Positions 7,901-17,703 of a DNA stretch of 33,676 nt are shown here, one piece after another (within the stretch, counting starts at the first letter, position 1; each line of letters starts with the position of its first letter). Both the position numbers and the translations under genes were made by a program. Source of the stretch: Gammaproteobacteria bacterium (lineage in GTDB: Bacteria > Pseudomonadota > Gammaproteobacteria > Enterobacterales > Kangiellaceae); NCBI GenBank assembly GCA_013373545.1, contig JABXHQ010000050.1, positions 1 to 33,676 of the forward strand. The letters are read 5' to 3'. Below the pieces are notes generated by a model. The model saw nothing but the letters and a program-made list of their open reading frames with translations, was not told the origin of the DNA and did no database searches.

Positions 7901-8791
7901 ATGGACTTCGCTACTTTTTGCGCCGAGCATCGCGCACGCGTTGAGGCTGCACTCGATGCCGCCTTGCCATCGGCCTCAGCCCAACCGCAGCGGTTGCATC
8001 AAGCAATGCGCTACAGTGCGCTCAACCCGGGAAAGCGTACACGTCCGCTGTTAGTTTATGCTACGGGACAAATGCTCGATGCGGCCGACTCACAGCTTGA
8101 CGCGCCGGCCATGGCGGTTGAATTGATTCACGCCTACTCGCTGATCCATGACGACCTACCTTGTATGGACGATGACGAATTGCGACGTGGCTTGCCCACT
8201 TGTCATATCAAATTCGATGAAGCGACCGCAGTACTGGCCGGTGATGCGTTACAAACGCTAGCCTTTGCGGTGCTGTTGCCAACGGACCCGCAACTGGAAA
8301 ATTTAAACGCTCATTTTAAAATGTTAAAGCAACTGACTTTTGCCTCCGGTTCTCTCGGTATGGGCGGTGGCCAAGCGATTGATTTGGCCGCCACCGGTCA
8401 AACGCTCACCCTCGCTGAACTCGAGAATATGCACCTTATGAAAACCGGCGCTTTGATTGAAGCCAGCGTTTTACTTGGGTATTGGTCCAGCGGGCGCGAC
8501 CGTGCTGAAGAGGTTCAGGCACTGCGACAATACAGTCGTGCGATTGGACTCGCGTTTCAAATTCGCGATGATATTTTAGACATAGAAAGCGACACCGCAA
8601 CGCTTGGAAAGCCACAAGGCTCCGATCTAGAGCGCAATAAAGCAACCTACCCGGCACTGCTAGGGCTCGACGGTGCGAAGCATCATGCACAACATCAACT
8701 GCAGTTAGCGTTAGAAGCCTTGCGCGAGTTACCGTATAATAGCGAGCTTTTACAGCAATTCGCCCAACACATTATCGAGCGGGATCGCTAA
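7901..8791 (+). CDS. ispA: Farnesyl diphosphate synthase
   Basis: Short-chain prenyltransferase that condenses IPP with DMAPP and GPP to make farnesyl diphosphate, feeding quinone, undecaprenyl and other isoprenoid synthesis. It has 296 residues, the normal size. The first aspartate-rich motif is DDLPCMDDDELRRG (D84, D85, D90) with the two-residue insert typical of bacterial FPP synthases. The second is DDILD (223-227), preceded by FQIR. GKRTRP (44-49) binds IPP. It sits between xseB and dxs, as in many gammaproteobacteria. No good Shine-Dalgarno sequence is visible before ATG 7901, so translation may be coupled to xseB. Confidence 0.96.
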   Translation: MDFATFCAEHRARVEAALDAALPSASAQPQRLHQAMRYSALNPGKRTRPLLVYATGQMLDAADSQLDAPAMAVELIHAYSLIHDDLPCMDDDELRRGLPTCHIKFDEATAVLAGDALQTLAFAVLLPTDPQLENLNAHFKMLKQLTFASGSLGMGGGQAIDLAATGQTLTLAELENMHLMKTGALIEASVLLGYWSSGRDRAEEVQALRQYSRAIGLAFQIRDDILDIESDTATLGKPQGSDLERNKATYPALLGLDGAKHHAQHQLQLALEALRELPYNSELLQQFAQHIIERDR

Positions 8792-8827
8792 GCATAGCGA
8801 TAACAAAAGCAGGAGTTGTTATCCCGA

Positions 8828-10687
8828 ATGAACGCAGCACTAAGTGACTATCCGCTTCTGGCAGCGATTAACTCGCCAGAAGACTTGCGCCGTTTAGCGC
8901 CCGAGGCACTGCCTCAGGTTGCGGCCGAGTTGCGCCAATACCTCATTGACACGATCAGTCGCTGCGGCGGACATTTTGCTGCGGGATTAGGCACCGTCGA
9001 ATTAACGGTGGCCTTACACTACCTATTTGACACGCCACGGGATCGAATTGTTTGGGATGTCGGTCATCAAGCTTATCCACATAAAGTACTGACCGGCCGG
9101 CGCGATCAGTTGCAAACCATTCGTCAAACCGATGGTTTGCACCCATTTCCAGTGCGCAGTGAGAGTGAGTTCGACACTTTTGGTGTGGGGCATTCCAGTA
9201 CCTCAATCAGTGCCGCCTTGGGGATGGCTATCGCGGCAAAACAAAAAGGCGACGACCGACAAGCGATTGCGGTTATTGGTGACGGAGCCATGACGGCAGG
9301 TATGGCGTTTGAAGCAATGAACCATGCCGCCGATGTGGACGCCAATTTGCTCGTTATTCTGAATGACAATGATATGTCAATTTCCGAAAATGTTGGCGGA
9401 CTCAACAACTACCTCGCCAAGATTTTGTCCGGTAAGTTTTACTCCAGCATCAAAGATGGCGGTAAAAAAGTATTGCAAAATATGCCGGTGATTAGCGAAT
9501 GGGCGCATCGCGTCGAAGAACATATGAAAGGCATGATGTTGCCAGGTACCTTATTTGAAGAACTGGGCTTTAATTACATTGGCCCAATTGACGGTCATAA
9601 CCTAGCGGCACTCACTGATACCCTGCGCAACATGAAAGCGCTCAAGGGCCCCCAGTTTTTACACATAGTGACGAAAAAAGGTAAAGGCTATCAGCCGGCC
9701 GAAAATGATCCGATTGCTTATCATGGCGTGCCTATTTTCGACCCTAAAACCACACAACTGCCCGCGGCAAAAAAGAAGGTAACTTACTCCAATATCTTCG
9801 GCGAGTTTCTCTGTGATTTGGCCGAAAAAGATCCGCGCGTCATGGGCATTACACCTGCAATGCGTGAAGGCTCAGACTTAATCGAATTCTCAAAACGATT
9901 TCGCGATCGCTACTTTGATGTCGGTATTGCCGAACAACATGCCGTTACTTTAGCGGCCGGTATGGCCTGTGAGGGTATGAAGCCAGTGGTCGCGATTTAC
10001 TCTTCGTTTTTGCAACGCGCTTATGATCAACTGATTCACGATGTAGCATTACAAGATCTCGATGTATTGTTTGCCATCGACCGCGGCGGTCTAGTCGGTG
10101 GCGACGGCGCTACCCATCATGGCGCGTACGACTTAAGTTACCTACGCTGCATCCCCAATATGGTCATTATGGCTGCGGCCGATGAAAATGAGTGCCGACA
10201 AATGCTCTACACCGGGTATCAGCACGAAGGCACCGCGGCGGTACGTTACCCGCGTGGAACTGGGCCAGGGATCAGCCCCGATAGAACCATGACCCAATTG
10301 ACAATTGGTGAATCACGCACGATTCGTAGCGGCCAGAAAGTTGCCATTCTATCGTTTGGTGCATTGCTAGAAGAAGCCAAAGCGGCGGCCGAAATCCTCG
10401 ACGCAACGGTGGTTGATATGCGCTTTATTAAGCCTCTCGATACCGCCGTTATCGATTCGGTTAGCGCGCAACACTCGTTAATTGTGACCCTCGAAGAAAA
10501 CGCGTTGTCTGGCGGAGCAGGCTCAGCCGTCAATGAATACTTAGCCAGCCGGCTGGAATCGCCACCCGTATTAAACCTTGGGATCCCAGATCGATTTATT
10601 GAACACGGTGATCCGCGTGATTTACTTGAGCGCTGTGGATTAACCGCCAGCAAGATTGTGCAACGTGTGAATGAGCTTTCAGCGTAA
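8828..10687 (+). CDS. dxs: 1-deoxy-D-xylulose-5-phosphate synthase
   Basis: Thiamine-diphosphate enzyme joining pyruvate and glyceraldehyde 3-phosphate to DXP, the first step of the MEP isoprenoid route and a precursor of thiamine and PLP. It has 619 residues from ATG 8828. Visible: the N-terminal SGHFA-like [19 protein letters not shown] and [10 protein letters not shown], the ThDP/Mg motif [17 protein letters not shown]...NDN, the central [17 protein letters not shown] with the catalytic Glu, and a C-terminal transketolase domain. A TTG at 8816 lies in frame, but AGGAG (8811-8815) directly abuts it, so that site can serve only the ATG, 12 nt further on. Its last 17 nt overlap the glutaminase gene. 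Confidence 0.96.
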   Translation: MNAALSDYPLLAAINSPEDLRRLAPEALPQVAAELRQYLIDTISRCGGHFAAGLGTVELTVALHYLFDTPRDRIVWDVGHQAYPHKVLTGRRDQLQTIRQTDGLHPFPVRSESEFDTFGVGHSSTSISAALGMAIAAKQKGDDRQAIAVIGDGAMTAGMAFEAMNHAADVDANLLVILNDNDMSISENVGGLNNYLAKILSGKFYSSIKDGGKKVLQNMPVISEWAHRVEEHMKGMMLPGTLFEELGFNYIGPIDGHNLAALTDTLRNMKALKGPQFLHIVTKKGKGYQPAENDPIAYHGVPIFDPKTTQLPAAKKKVTYSNIFGEFLCDLAEKDPRVMGITPAMREGSDLIEFSKRFRDRYFDVGIAEQHAVTLAAGMACEGMKPVVAIYSSFLQRAYDQLIHDVALQDLDVLFAIDRGGLVGGDGATHHGAYDLSYLRCIPNMVIMAAADENECRQMLYTGYQHEGTAAVRYPRGTGPGISPDRTMTQLTIGESRTIRSGQKVAILSFGALLEEAKAAAEILDATVVDMRFIKPLDTAVIDSVSAQHSLIVTLEENALSGGAGSAVNEYLASRLESPPVLNLGIPDRFIEHGDPRDLLERCGLTASKIVQRVNELSA

Positions 10688-11600
10688 TCGCCTTACCGAT
10701 TCGTTACTGGCCGAGCTAATTACTGAGGCTCAAGAGCTATTGGGCCAAGGCCAAGTGGCTAATTACATTCCGGCATTAGCACAAGTCAATCCGCAACAAA
10801 TCGGGATCGCGGTTTGTTTCAATGATGGTGAGGTCGTCGCTGCAGGCGACGCCCAGCAACCCTTTTCTATTCAAAGCATCAGCAAGCTGTTTACACTGGT
10901 GCAAGCGATAAATCTGTATCAAGATGAGTTATGGCAAGGTATTGGCCGTGAACCATCGGGTCAACGCTTTAACTCAATGGTGCAGTTGGAAACCGATCGC
11001 GGAGTCCCGCGCAATCCGTTTATTAATGCCGGAGCACTGGCGATATGTGATCGACTTGCGGCACGCCAATCTGCGCCGACTTTTCAGCTGATTGAAAGTC
11101 TGCGCAAACTCGCCGCCAATCCCCAAATACACTGTAATCAACGCGTGGCACGCTCGGAACTCGCCCACGGCGCGCGCAATGCCGCAATGGCTTATTTAAT
11201 GAAAGCGTTCGACAACTTTGCCAACCCAGTTGATACCGTACTCAGTAATTACTGTCATCACTGTGCTATTGAAATGAGCTGTATTGATTTAAGCCGCGCG
11301 ACGTCTTTCCTTGCCAATAAAGGTCGTGCCCTTGACGGCACCCACATCCTCAGTCCCGATCAAACCACTCGCGTCAATGCATTAATGGCGACGTGTGGTC
11401 TCTATGATGCTTCCGGTGAGTTTGCCTATGAAGTGGGCCTGCCTGGCAAGAGCGGAGTCGGAGGCGGAATTATCGCTATCTATCCGGGGCATTTCTCCGT
11501 CTGCGTTTGGAGTCCGGAACTGAATCCGGTTGGCAACTCACTGATTGGTACCTGGTTACTAGAATCTTTAACGGAGCGCTTAGGGATTTCTATCTACTAA
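10671..11600 (+). CDS. glsA: Glutaminase
   Basis: Serine-dependent glutaminase that hydrolyses glutamine to glutamate and ammonia. It has 309 residues, matching E. coli YneH (308) along its length. The catalytic S-x-x-K pair is in [10 protein letters not shown] (S69, K72). Other conserved blocks are [36 protein letters not shown] and [12 protein letters not shown]. The ATG lies 17 nt upstream of the dxs stop in another frame, with only a poor ribosome site, so translation is probably coupled to dxs. A glutaminase as the last gene of an isoprenoid operon is unusual. It releases ammonia, which in bacteria is often linked to acid resistance or nitrogen balance; its reason for being here is not evident. 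The gene converges on the aspartic-protease-like gene. Confidence 0.94.
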   Translation: MSFQRNRLTDSLLAELITEAQELLGQGQVANYIPALAQVNPQQIGIAVCFNDGEVVAAGDAQQPFSIQSISKLFTLVQAINLYQDELWQGIGREPSGQRFNSMVQLETDRGVPRNPFINAGALAICDRLAARQSAPTFQLIESLRKLAANPQIHCNQRVARSELAHGARNAAMAYLMKAFDNFANPVDTVLSNYCHHCAIEMSCIDLSRATSFLANKGRALDGTHILSPDQTTRVNALMATCGLYDASGEFAYEVGLPGKSGVGGGIIAIYPGHFSVCVWSPELNPVGNSLIGTWLLESLTERLGISIY

Positions 11601-11626
11601 CCGTCAATTGATTAACGACCATTTTA

Positions 11627-12325
11627 TTAACGATCATTACCGCTTGGCTTACGAACCGAAATCGTTAAATGGTCTCCATCTTGCTCAACCTTAAATTTCC
11701 CAAGAAACGAATTGCCCAATAACACAATGCTTGGCTGTTCGCCATCAATCACAGTGCCTTCAACATTATTGAGCTCGAGCTCACCAATCCTTACGCGGGC
11801 AAGCACCACCCGATAAGCATCGGTAATTCCAGATGCCGTTTCAACTTTCATTGGTTGGCCAACCACTTGATACGCTAGCCCCATGCGCTCGGCGGTGGCA
11901 CGATTCATCGAAACCACCGTCGCGCCGGTATCAACTAAAAAGTGTACCTGCGTTGAATTAATAATACCTCGCGCGCGAAACATGCCGTCGCGATCGCGTA
12001 CCAATCTTAACGGCTTCTGTTCGTCAACCGGAGTCACCACCACCATGACATCGGGATCGTGAAAACCAAGCGCGCCCGATGAGCCCATTTTGAGAACTTC
12101 TTGTTGCCCGCGATATTCAATCAGCGCTTGTCTGGAATTTGCAGAAATCAGTTTAATGCCGTGCGGTGAAGTTTGCCCCGCCTTAAGAATGTGTTGTTGG
12201 CCATCGATAACGAGAATCGCGGTATTTTTAAATAAACCGCTTACGTGAATAGATATTTCAGCAGCCGCAACCCAGCCTGCGGCCACCAAGGCTATAAGAA
12301 GTGCAACTGCAGACCGTAATACCAA
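11627..12325 (-). CDS. Retropepsin-like aspartic protease, clan AA, exported
   Basis: A 232-residue protein with an N-terminal signal sequence (about 1-22, VALLIALVAAGWVAAA). A C-terminal single-lobe aspartic protease domain (about 115-225) follows. The catalytic motif is VHFLVDTGATVVSMN with DTG at 132-134, and the flap/second half includes GITDAYRVVLARVRIGELELNNVEGTVI and LLGNSFLGKF. This is the bacterial TIGR02281-like family, which works as a dimer; its substrates are not known. The start is a TTG preceded five nt upstream by a perfect GGAGGT, inside the coding end of pgpA (34-nt overlap). It is the last gene of the rib-nusB-thiL-pgpA run. Confidence 0.88.
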   Translation of the reverse strand: MVLRSAVALLIALVAAGWVAAAEISIHVSGLFKNTAILVIDGQQHILKAGQTSPHGIKLISANSRQALIEYRGQQEVLKMGSSGALGFHDPDVMVVVTPVDEQKPLRLVRDRDGMFRARGIINSTQVHFLVDTGATVVSMNRATAERMGLAYQVVGQPMKVETASGITDAYRVVLARVRIGELELNNVEGTVIDGEQPSIVLLGNSFLGKFKVEQDGDHLTISVRKPSGNDR

Positions 12326-12789
12326 AGAACACCTCCGACAATGGCTGCCATGATGCCAGCGAGAATGTCATCAAGCATGATGCCCAACCCCCCCTTAACA
12401 TGCTTATCAGCCAATCCGATAGGAAACGGTTTAACTATGTCGAATATTCGAAATAATATAAATCCGATCACCACCGCGCGCCAGTCTTTCGCGAGCGGAA
12501 TCATAGCAATCAAATAACCAACAATTTCGTCCCAAACAATGCCTGGGTGATCGTGTAAATGCAGCGCTCGTGCCGTTTCACCACACAGGTAAATACCAAT
12601 GGCGGTCATTAATACAATCGCCGCTAGAAACCAAACGAGATGCAAATCAGCCAGCACCCAAAAAACCGGGATTGCCACCAAGGTCCCAAAGGTTCCAGGT
12701 GCTTTAGGCGCAAGACCGCTGCCAAAGCCAAATGCCAATAAATAAACAGGATGCGTTAATATTTTACGTTTTGAAACCGGCTCTGTCAT
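12292..12789 (-). CDS. pgpA: Phosphatidylglycerophosphatase A
   Basis: Inner-membrane phosphatase that removes the phosphate from phosphatidylglycerophosphate to make phosphatidylglycerol. It has 165 residues from ATG 12789, with several membrane segments and the family motifs FGFGSGLAPKAPGTFGTL, HDHPGIVWDEIVGYLIAM, ILFRIFDIVKPFPI and GGLGIMLDDILAGIMAA; the acidic residues bind metal. An in-frame TTG at 12801 overlaps the thiL stop. I prefer the ATG because GAGAG lies five nt upstream. It follows thiL by 8 nt in the conserved nusB-thiL-pgpA order, and its 3' end contains the start of the next gene. Confidence 0.93.
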   Translation of the reverse strand: MTEPVSKRKILTHPVYLLAFGFGSGLAPKAPGTFGTLVAIPVFWVLADLHLVWFLAAIVLMTAIGIYLCGETARALHLHDHPGIVWDEIVGYLIAMIPLAKDWRAVVIGFILFRIFDIVKPFPIGLADKHVKGGLGIMLDDILAGIMAAIVGGVLWYYGLQLHFL

Positions 12790-12797
12790 AACTTCTC

Positions 12798-13769
12798 TCA
12801 AGCGGCAGCGAAATGATCAAAGCCTGCTTTGTCTAACTCTAACTCTTGACCATCTTGTAACACACGCACACCCTGTTTACCGGTAATACGTCCCACTTGG
12901 TAACAAGCTACGCCGACTGTCTCTAGTGCTGCTTGGACTTTGCGTAAGTCATCCTCTGGTACGGTAAAGCATAACTCGTAATCATCGCCGCCAGTGAGTG
13001 CACAGTCGAGTACCCGTTCCATAGAGGTAACTTGTCGAGCTGACTCCGAAATCGGTAGTTGTTCAGTGTTTATGACAGCTCCAACACCGCTGGCCTTGCA
13101 TATATGGCCAAGATCGGCGACTAAGCCGTCGGAAATATCAATCGCCGCCGAAGCTCGACTGCGTAAGGCAATACCCGCTGCAACACGCGCTTTTGGCCGA
13201 TAATATTGATTCAGCAAATAGTCGCGAACATCACCGTTAGCGGCTAACTTATGTTGCGCCACTTTGAGTCCTAGACACGCATCTCCCAATGGACCCGTTA
13301 CACAGACCACATCGCCGGCTTTCGCGCCACTGCGCTTTAAGGCCACGTTCGATGGCACAAAACCGTGCACTTGTAGGGTAATTGAGAGCGGCCCTTTGGT
13401 GGTGTCGCCACCCACCACTTGCAATCCATAATGATTTAGCAACTCGTGGAAGCTATCACTGAAAGCCTGCAGCCAACCCATATCAATTTTAGGAATTGAG
13501 AGTGACAAAGTAACCCAAGCAGGCTCAGCACCGGTCGCGGCTAGGTCACTCAAATTTACCGCCATGGCTTTCGCCGCTACGTCGGCAGCGGCAGTGTCGT
13601 GGAGAAAGTGAACGCCTTCGACGAGTGTGTCCATCGATACTGCCAAGCTTTGCCCTTCGGGTACGTTAAGTAACGCACAATCATCACCGATGCCGAGGAC
13701 CACATCTTTACGTTTGGGATTATCACGAACGAAAAACCGCTCGATTAAATTAAATTCCGAGAATGTCAT
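12798..13769 (-). CDS. thiL: Thiamine-monophosphate kinase
   Basis: Phosphorylates thiamine monophosphate to the active cofactor thiamine diphosphate, the last step of vitamin B1 synthesis. It has 323 residues, the usual length, and an AIR-synthase-like fold. Conserved pieces: FNLIERFF at the start, GIGDDCALLNVPEGQ (metal-binding D29, D30), MDTLVEGVHFL, AMAVNLSDLAATGAEPAW, QVVGGDTTKGPLS, the nucleotide-binding AAIDISDGLVADLGHI, and GGDDYELCFTV near the C-terminus. It is 8 nt downstream of nusB and 8 nt upstream of pgpA, so it belongs to the same transcript. Its product is the cofactor of Dxs, also encoded in the window. Confidence 0.96.
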   Translation of the reverse strand: MTFSEFNLIERFFVRDNPKRKDVVLGIGDDCALLNVPEGQSLAVSMDTLVEGVHFLHDTAAADVAAKAMAVNLSDLAATGAEPAWVTLSLSIPKIDMGWLQAFSDSFHELLNHYGLQVVGGDTTKGPLSITLQVHGFVPSNVALKRSGAKAGDVVCVTGPLGDACLGLKVAQHKLAANGDVRDYLLNQYYRPKARVAAGIALRSRASAAIDISDGLVADLGHICKASGVGAVINTEQLPISESARQVTSMERVLDCALTGGDDYELCFTVPEDDLRKVQAALETVGVACYQVGRITGKQGVRVLQDGQELELDKAGFDHFAAA

Positions 13770-13777
13770 GCTGTCCC

Positions 13778-14209
13778 TTAGCTGCGAACTTCAAGCGGCC
13801 GCAGATCCTTGGCGACTTTATCAAGTACACCATTAACATACTTATGGCCATCTTCAGCACCGAACACTTTTGCTAGTTCTAGCGCTTCATTGATCACCAC
13901 TTTATAGGGAATATCTTGCCGCTCGGCGAGTTCAAAAGCGGCCAACCGTAGTACCGCTCGCTCAACCGGATCAATTTGCTCAATGTCGCGATCAATGTGC
14001 GGTGCTATCTGTTCATCTAGATTCGACAATTTGGTCAAAGTTCCGCGCAACAAAGCTAAAAAATACGGTACTTCCACCTTATTCGGATTGATCGTTTCAA
14101 TAAACTGATTTTCGATATCGGCTAACGCATTGCCTGACATTTGCCATTGGTAAACCGCTTGAATGGCATAATGGCGTGCTTTTCGTCGCTGCGAAGGTTT
14201 AAATGCCAT
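13778..14209 (-). CDS. nusB: Transcription antitermination protein NusB
   Basis: RNA-binding protein that with NusE (S10) binds boxA and supports antitermination on rRNA operons. It has 143 residues and is all helical: RRKARHYAIQAVYQWQMSG at the start, IAPHIDRDIEQIDPVERAVLRLAAFEL in the middle, and IPYKVVINEALELAKVFGAEDGHKYVNGVLDKVAKDLR at the end, all closely matching the family. Its ATG shares one base with the ribH stop (TAATG), so the two are translationally coupled. The ribH-nusB-thiL order is standard for gammaproteobacteria. Confidence 0.96.
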   Translation of the reverse strand: MAFKPSQRRKARHYAIQAVYQWQMSGNALADIENQFIETINPNKVEVPYFLALLRGTLTKLSNLDEQIAPHIDRDIEQIDPVERAVLRLAAFELAERQDIPYKVVINEALELAKVFGAEDGHKYVNGVLDKVAKDLRPLEVRS

Positions 14210-14673
14210 TAATCCATGCTCGCAAATAAATTAACCATTTCCAGTGCCGTTGCCGCCGCTTCGCCGCCTTTGTTTCCGGCTTTTGTTCCAGCACGCTCAA
14301 TCGCTTGCTCAATGCTGTCAACGGTTAACACACCAAAAGAAACTGGCACATCGGCGTCTAATGACACTTGCGCTAAACCTTTTGTGCACTCACCCGCGAC
14401 ATAATCAAAATGCGGCGTTCCACCACGGATCACAGCACCTAACGCGATGATCGCCTGATGTTGCTGTTTGGCCGCAATGCGTTTGGCTGCAATCGGCATT
14501 TCAAAGGCACCGGGCACGCGAAATATTTCAATGTCTTGCTCTGCAACCCCATGACGCTTAAGAGTATCCAAGGCTCCCTCAAGCAGACTTTCCACGATAA
14601 AACTGTTGAAGCGGGCAACTAAAATGGCGTATTTCGCTTTACCAGCAACTAAGTGACCTTCAAATGTTTTCAT
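14209..14673 (-). CDS. ribH: 6,7-dimethyl-8-ribityllumazine synthase
   Basis: Penultimate enzyme of riboflavin synthesis; it condenses 5-amino-6-ribitylaminouracil with 3,4-dihydroxy-2-butanone 4-phosphate. It has 154 residues and usually assembles into 60-mer capsids or pentamers. Visible sites: [15 protein letters not shown] (substrate), VPGAFEMP (53-60), [14 protein letters not shown] with the catalytic His at about 88, and [29 protein letters not shown]. It lies 41 nt downstream of ribBX and overlaps nusB by one base. It is called ribE in E. coli nomenclature; I use ribH to avoid confusion with riboflavin synthase here. Confidence 0.96.
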   Translation of the reverse strand: MKTFEGHLVAGKAKYAILVARFNSFIVESLLEGALDTLKRHGVAEQDIEIFRVPGAFEMPIAAKRIAAKQQHQAIIALGAVIRGGTPHFDYVAGECTKGLAQVSLDADVPVSFGVLTVDSIEQAIERAGTKAGNKGGEAAATALEMVNLFASMD

Positions 14674-14714
14674 AGTAATTTCCTAACTCGATATTGTGCT
14701 TAAAGCAGCGCCGA

Positions 14715-15836
14715 CTAAGCGTCGCTGTCTTCGATATACTCAACCACTTCAAGCTTAAAGCCTGATAGGGCATGATACTTTTTCTCTGGGCTTAACAAGC
14801 GCATCTTATGGATCCCAAGATCGGCTAAGATTTGCGAGCCGACGCCTACATTTCTCAAAGCTGCCGTTGGATCTTGGCGCGGCGACTCAATTCCTTGATC
14901 TTCTTCTTGATAGCGCTGCAAGCGACCGAGCAAAGCTTCTTTTGACTCTTGATTATCCAACACGACCACCACGCCTTGGCCTTCTTTCGCCACCCGCTCA
15001 ATCGCCCGATTCAATGTCCAGCTAGAGAGTTTGCCGCGTTGCTTTTGTAGTAAGTCGGTCAGCGCGTTGGCGACGTGCACCCGCACCATAGTGGGCTCAT
15101 CTTCTTTGATGTCGCCCATAACCAAAGCGAAATGAACGCCATGATCAATGCTGTCTTGATAGGTGTGCAAACGAAAATTGCCAAACGGTGTTGGCCAATG
15201 GCATTCGCCCAACTTGGTCACGGTCTTTTCGTTCAGCGTCCGATACTCGATAAGATCGGCAATCGTTCCCATTTTGATATTGTGTTCAGCAGCGAAGACT
15301 TCCAAATCTGGACGCCGAGCCATGGTGCCATCTTCGTTAAGAATTTCGACAATCACAGCGGCCGGTTCCAGCCCTGCCAAACGCGCCAAATCGCAACCCG
15401 CTTCGGTGTGCCCGGCTCGGCTTAACACGCCGCCCGGTTGTGCCATCAGCGGAAAGATATGACCCGGCTGTACCAGATCACTGGGCTTGGCTTCGGTAGC
15501 AACTGCGGCTTGAACAGTGCGTGCTCGGTCAGCAGCGGAAATACCCGTGGTTACGCCTTCAGCAGCTTCGATGGAAGTGGTAAAGGCGGTTGAAAACTGC
15601 CCGCCATTTTGCTGCACCATCAACGATAAGTTAAGTTGCTGACAACGCTCTTTAGTAAGCGTTAAACAGATTAGTCCACGACCATATCGTGCCATAAAGT
15701 TAATATCATCGGGCCGAATCATCGAGGCGGCCATGATGAGATCACCTTCATTTTCGCGATCTTCATCGTCCATCAAAATAACCATTTTACCTTGACGAAT
15801 ATCTTCGATGATTTCCGCAATATTACTCAATGCCAT
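14715..15836 (-). CDS. ribBX: 3,4-DHBP synthase with degenerate GTP cyclohydrolase II domain (RibBX)
   Basis: A 373-residue two-domain protein. The N-terminal domain (1-200) is an intact 3,4-dihydroxy-2-butanone 4-phosphate synthase: [13 protein letters not shown] with the metal/catalytic acids near 23-32, and [15 protein letters not shown] near residue 140. The C-terminal domain (about 210-370) has the fold and ends of GTP cyclohydrolase II ([24 protein letters not shown]). It lacks the three zinc cysteines (family CLTGD...CDCG), which are replaced by [18 protein letters not shown]. This is the RibBX variant described in Proteobacteria, expected to have only RibB activity, so a separate ribA must supply GTP cyclohydrolase II. 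It lies 80 nt downstream of ribE and 41 nt upstream of ribH. Confidence 0.92.
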   Translation of the reverse strand: MALSNIAEIIEDIRQGKMVILMDDEDRENEGDLIMAASMIRPDDINFMARYGRGLICLTLTKERCQQLNLSLMVQQNGGQFSTAFTTSIEAAEGVTTGISAADRARTVQAAVATEAKPSDLVQPGHIFPLMAQPGGVLSRAGHTEAGCDLARLAGLEPAAVIVEILNEDGTMARRPDLEVFAAEHNIKMGTIADLIEYRTLNEKTVTKLGECHWPTPFGNFRLHTYQDSIDHGVHFALVMGDIKEDEPTMVRVHVANALTDLLQKQRGKLSSWTLNRAIERVAKEGQGVVVVLDNQESKEALLGRLQRYQEEDQGIESPRQDPTAALRNVGVGSQILADLGIHKMRLLSPEKKYHALSGFKLEVVEYIEDSDA

Positions 15837-15916
15837 GCTATTGCCTTGCGTTTTTAATACCTATGATCAGTGCAGTATTATATCAGCGATCAGGGTAATT
15901 ACTGAAAATTTTCGGT

Positions 15917-16570
15917 TTATTTCGCAAATCCCGAGCGGATTAAATGCTCAAGTGACACCCCGCGGCTCTCTGTACCGTCGTCAAAGGTAATCAAGCGCTC
16001 AAGATACCGCGCAATTTGGTCCACTTCTAAGTTAACCTCGGTACCCGCTTGGTACTGCTCCATAATCGTTTCGGCTAATGTGTGCGGAACGATATTCAAT
16101 TCAAAATCCACACCGTCGACTCGATTCACCGTTAAACTAATGCCATCGACGGTAATTGAACCTTTATGTGCGATATAGCGAGCGATGTCTTTAGGCGCAG
16201 TGATTACAAATCGCCATGAGCGACCATCTTGCCAGCGCTGTTTAACTACACCAATACCATCCACGTGACCACTCACCAAGTGCCCGCCCAAACGAGTCGC
16301 TGGAGTCAGTGCTTTTTCAAGGTTTAAGCGTTGTCCCACTTGGTAATTGCGAAATCCCGTCAGCGCAATAGTTTCGCCAGAAACGTCAGCCATAAAGGTA
16401 CTTGCGGTCATTTCTACCACGGTCAAACAAACACCATTACAAGCGATCGAGTCGCCAAGAGCGACGTCACTCATATCCAATTTACCCACCGCAATTTCAA
16501 AACGCTTATCGCCGCCGACATCTTGCGCTTTACTGATCTGTCCCACCGACTCAATAATTCCGGTAAACAT
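15917..16570 (-). CDS. ribE: Riboflavin synthase, alpha subunit type
   Basis: Converts two molecules of 6,7-dimethyl-8-ribityllumazine to riboflavin and the pyrimidinedione. It has 217 residues, built of two lumazine-binding repeats. The first begins with MFTGIIESVGQI and contains GDSIACNGVCLTV and FMADVSGETI. The second begins at about residue 98 with GGHLVSGHVDGIG and contains KGSITVDGISLTVN and FELNIVPHTLAETIM. It starts 11 nt after ribD and is followed by an 80-nt gap before ribBX. That gap is too short, and lacks the conserved elements, to be an FMN riboswitch. Confidence 0.95.
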   Translation of the reverse strand: MFTGIIESVGQISKAQDVGGDKRFEIAVGKLDMSDVALGDSIACNGVCLTVVEMTASTFMADVSGETIALTGFRNYQVGQRLNLEKALTPATRLGGHLVSGHVDGIGVVKQRWQDGRSWRFVITAPKDIARYIAHKGSITVDGISLTVNRVDGVDFELNIVPHTLAETIMEQYQAGTEVNLEVDQIARYLERLITFDDGTESRGVSLEHLIRSGFAK

Positions 16571-16581
16571 GTTAGGTCCTC

Positions 16582-17691
16582 TTAGTCATCATGCGCACAA
16601 AAGGTGAAGCGCCAATCGCGTCCCACCGCTCGGGCATCCAATAAGCGCAGATCGTGCGCCTCAGCCATTGTCGTTAACGGCCAATCCAATAGTGGTTGTG
16701 CAAGGTGTCCGAGTAACTTTGGCGCTTGGTAAACGATTAACTCATCCACCAGCCCTTGTTGCATAAAGGCGCCTGCCAAAGCACTGCCGGCTTCCACTAA
16801 AACTTCATTACACTCAGCGGCCGCTAATTCGCGCAGCAACCCCAAAAGCCCTTGTGAGGCATCCCAACCTTGCCACTTCACGTGCGGCGGCAAACCTGTC
16901 TTAGGTTGCGCTTGAGTCACCCACCAAATAGGCTCCGCGATAGAAAAAAACTTACTCGTAAGATTTAATTGTTGGCGTCGATCGAGCACGACTCGCAGCG
17001 GTTGCCGAAATTGCTGTTGCACGCGCGCAGGGGGTGGTGTTAGCCAATCGGAAAAACGTACGGTGTAAGACGGATCATCGGCCAAGTGAGTGCCACTGCC
17101 ACTAATAATCGCGTCATGTCGTGCCCGTAATTGCTGAACATCTGCGCGCGCGGCGCGAGCGGTTATCCACTGACTTTCTCCAGATGCCATGGCCGTTCGA
17201 CCGTCAAGACTTTGCGCTAATTTCACCCGCACCCAAGGCAGCCCATGGCTCATACGCTTAATAAATCCGCGATTCAATTCTGCGGCCGACGACGCCATTA
17301 AGCCGTAACGCACTTCAATACCGGCTTGTTGTAACAGTTGAAAGCCGCCACCATCCACTCGCGGATTGGGGTCACGCATTGCGCACACCACTCGCTGCAC
17401 CCCGGCATCAATCAGTGCCTGCGCGCAGGGCGGGGTTTTTCCAACATGAGCACAAGGCTCAAGGGTCACATAAGCGGTAGCGCCTTGCGCGGCTGCACCA
17501 GCTTGCAACAGTGCATTAACTTCAGCATGTGGCTGGCCAAAACATTGATGATAGCCTTCGCCCACAATGGTGTTTTGATGGGTGATCACACAACCCACAC
17601 GCGGATTGGGTCGTGCTAAAAATTGCCCTTGTTCAGCCAACCGCAAGGCCTTGGCCATCATAGCCGCGTCAAAAGCAGAAAATTGGGTCAT
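16582..17691 (-). CDS. ribD: Riboflavin deaminase/reductase RibD
   Basis: Bifunctional enzyme for steps two and three of riboflavin synthesis: the N-terminal deaminase acts on the pyrimidine and the C-terminal reductase on the ribosyl group. It has 369 residues. The deaminase zinc site is visible as HAEVNA (H55, E57) and PCAHVGKTPPC (C80, C89). The reductase part starts near residue 150 with WVRVKLAQSLDGRTAMASGESQWIT and includes ISGSGTHLADDPSYTVR, RVVLDRR and EVLVEAGSALAGAF. It lies 12 nt downstream of nrdR and 11 nt upstream of ribE, in one operon. Confidence 0.96.
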   Translation of the reverse strand: MTQFSAFDAAMMAKALRLAEQGQFLARPNPRVGCVITHQNTIVGEGYHQCFGQPHAEVNALLQAGAAAQGATAYVTLEPCAHVGKTPPCAQALIDAGVQRVVCAMRDPNPRVDGGGFQLLQQAGIEVRYGLMASSAAELNRGFIKRMSHGLPWVRVKLAQSLDGRTAMASGESQWITARAARADVQQLRARHDAIISGSGTHLADDPSYTVRFSDWLTPPPARVQQQFRQPLRVVLDRRQQLNLTSKFFSIAEPIWWVTQAQPKTGLPPHVKWQGWDASQGLLGLLRELAAAECNEVLVEAGSALAGAFMQQGLVDELIVYQAPKLLGHLAQPLLDWPLTTMAEAHDLRLLDARAVGRDWRFTFCAHDD

Positions 17692-17703
17692 ACCGTTGAT
17701 AAC

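Noticed and set aside
15837-15916. FMN riboswitch in the riboflavin operon
   Set aside because: The gap is 80 nt and lacks the conserved junction sequences; no other rib gap is long enough.
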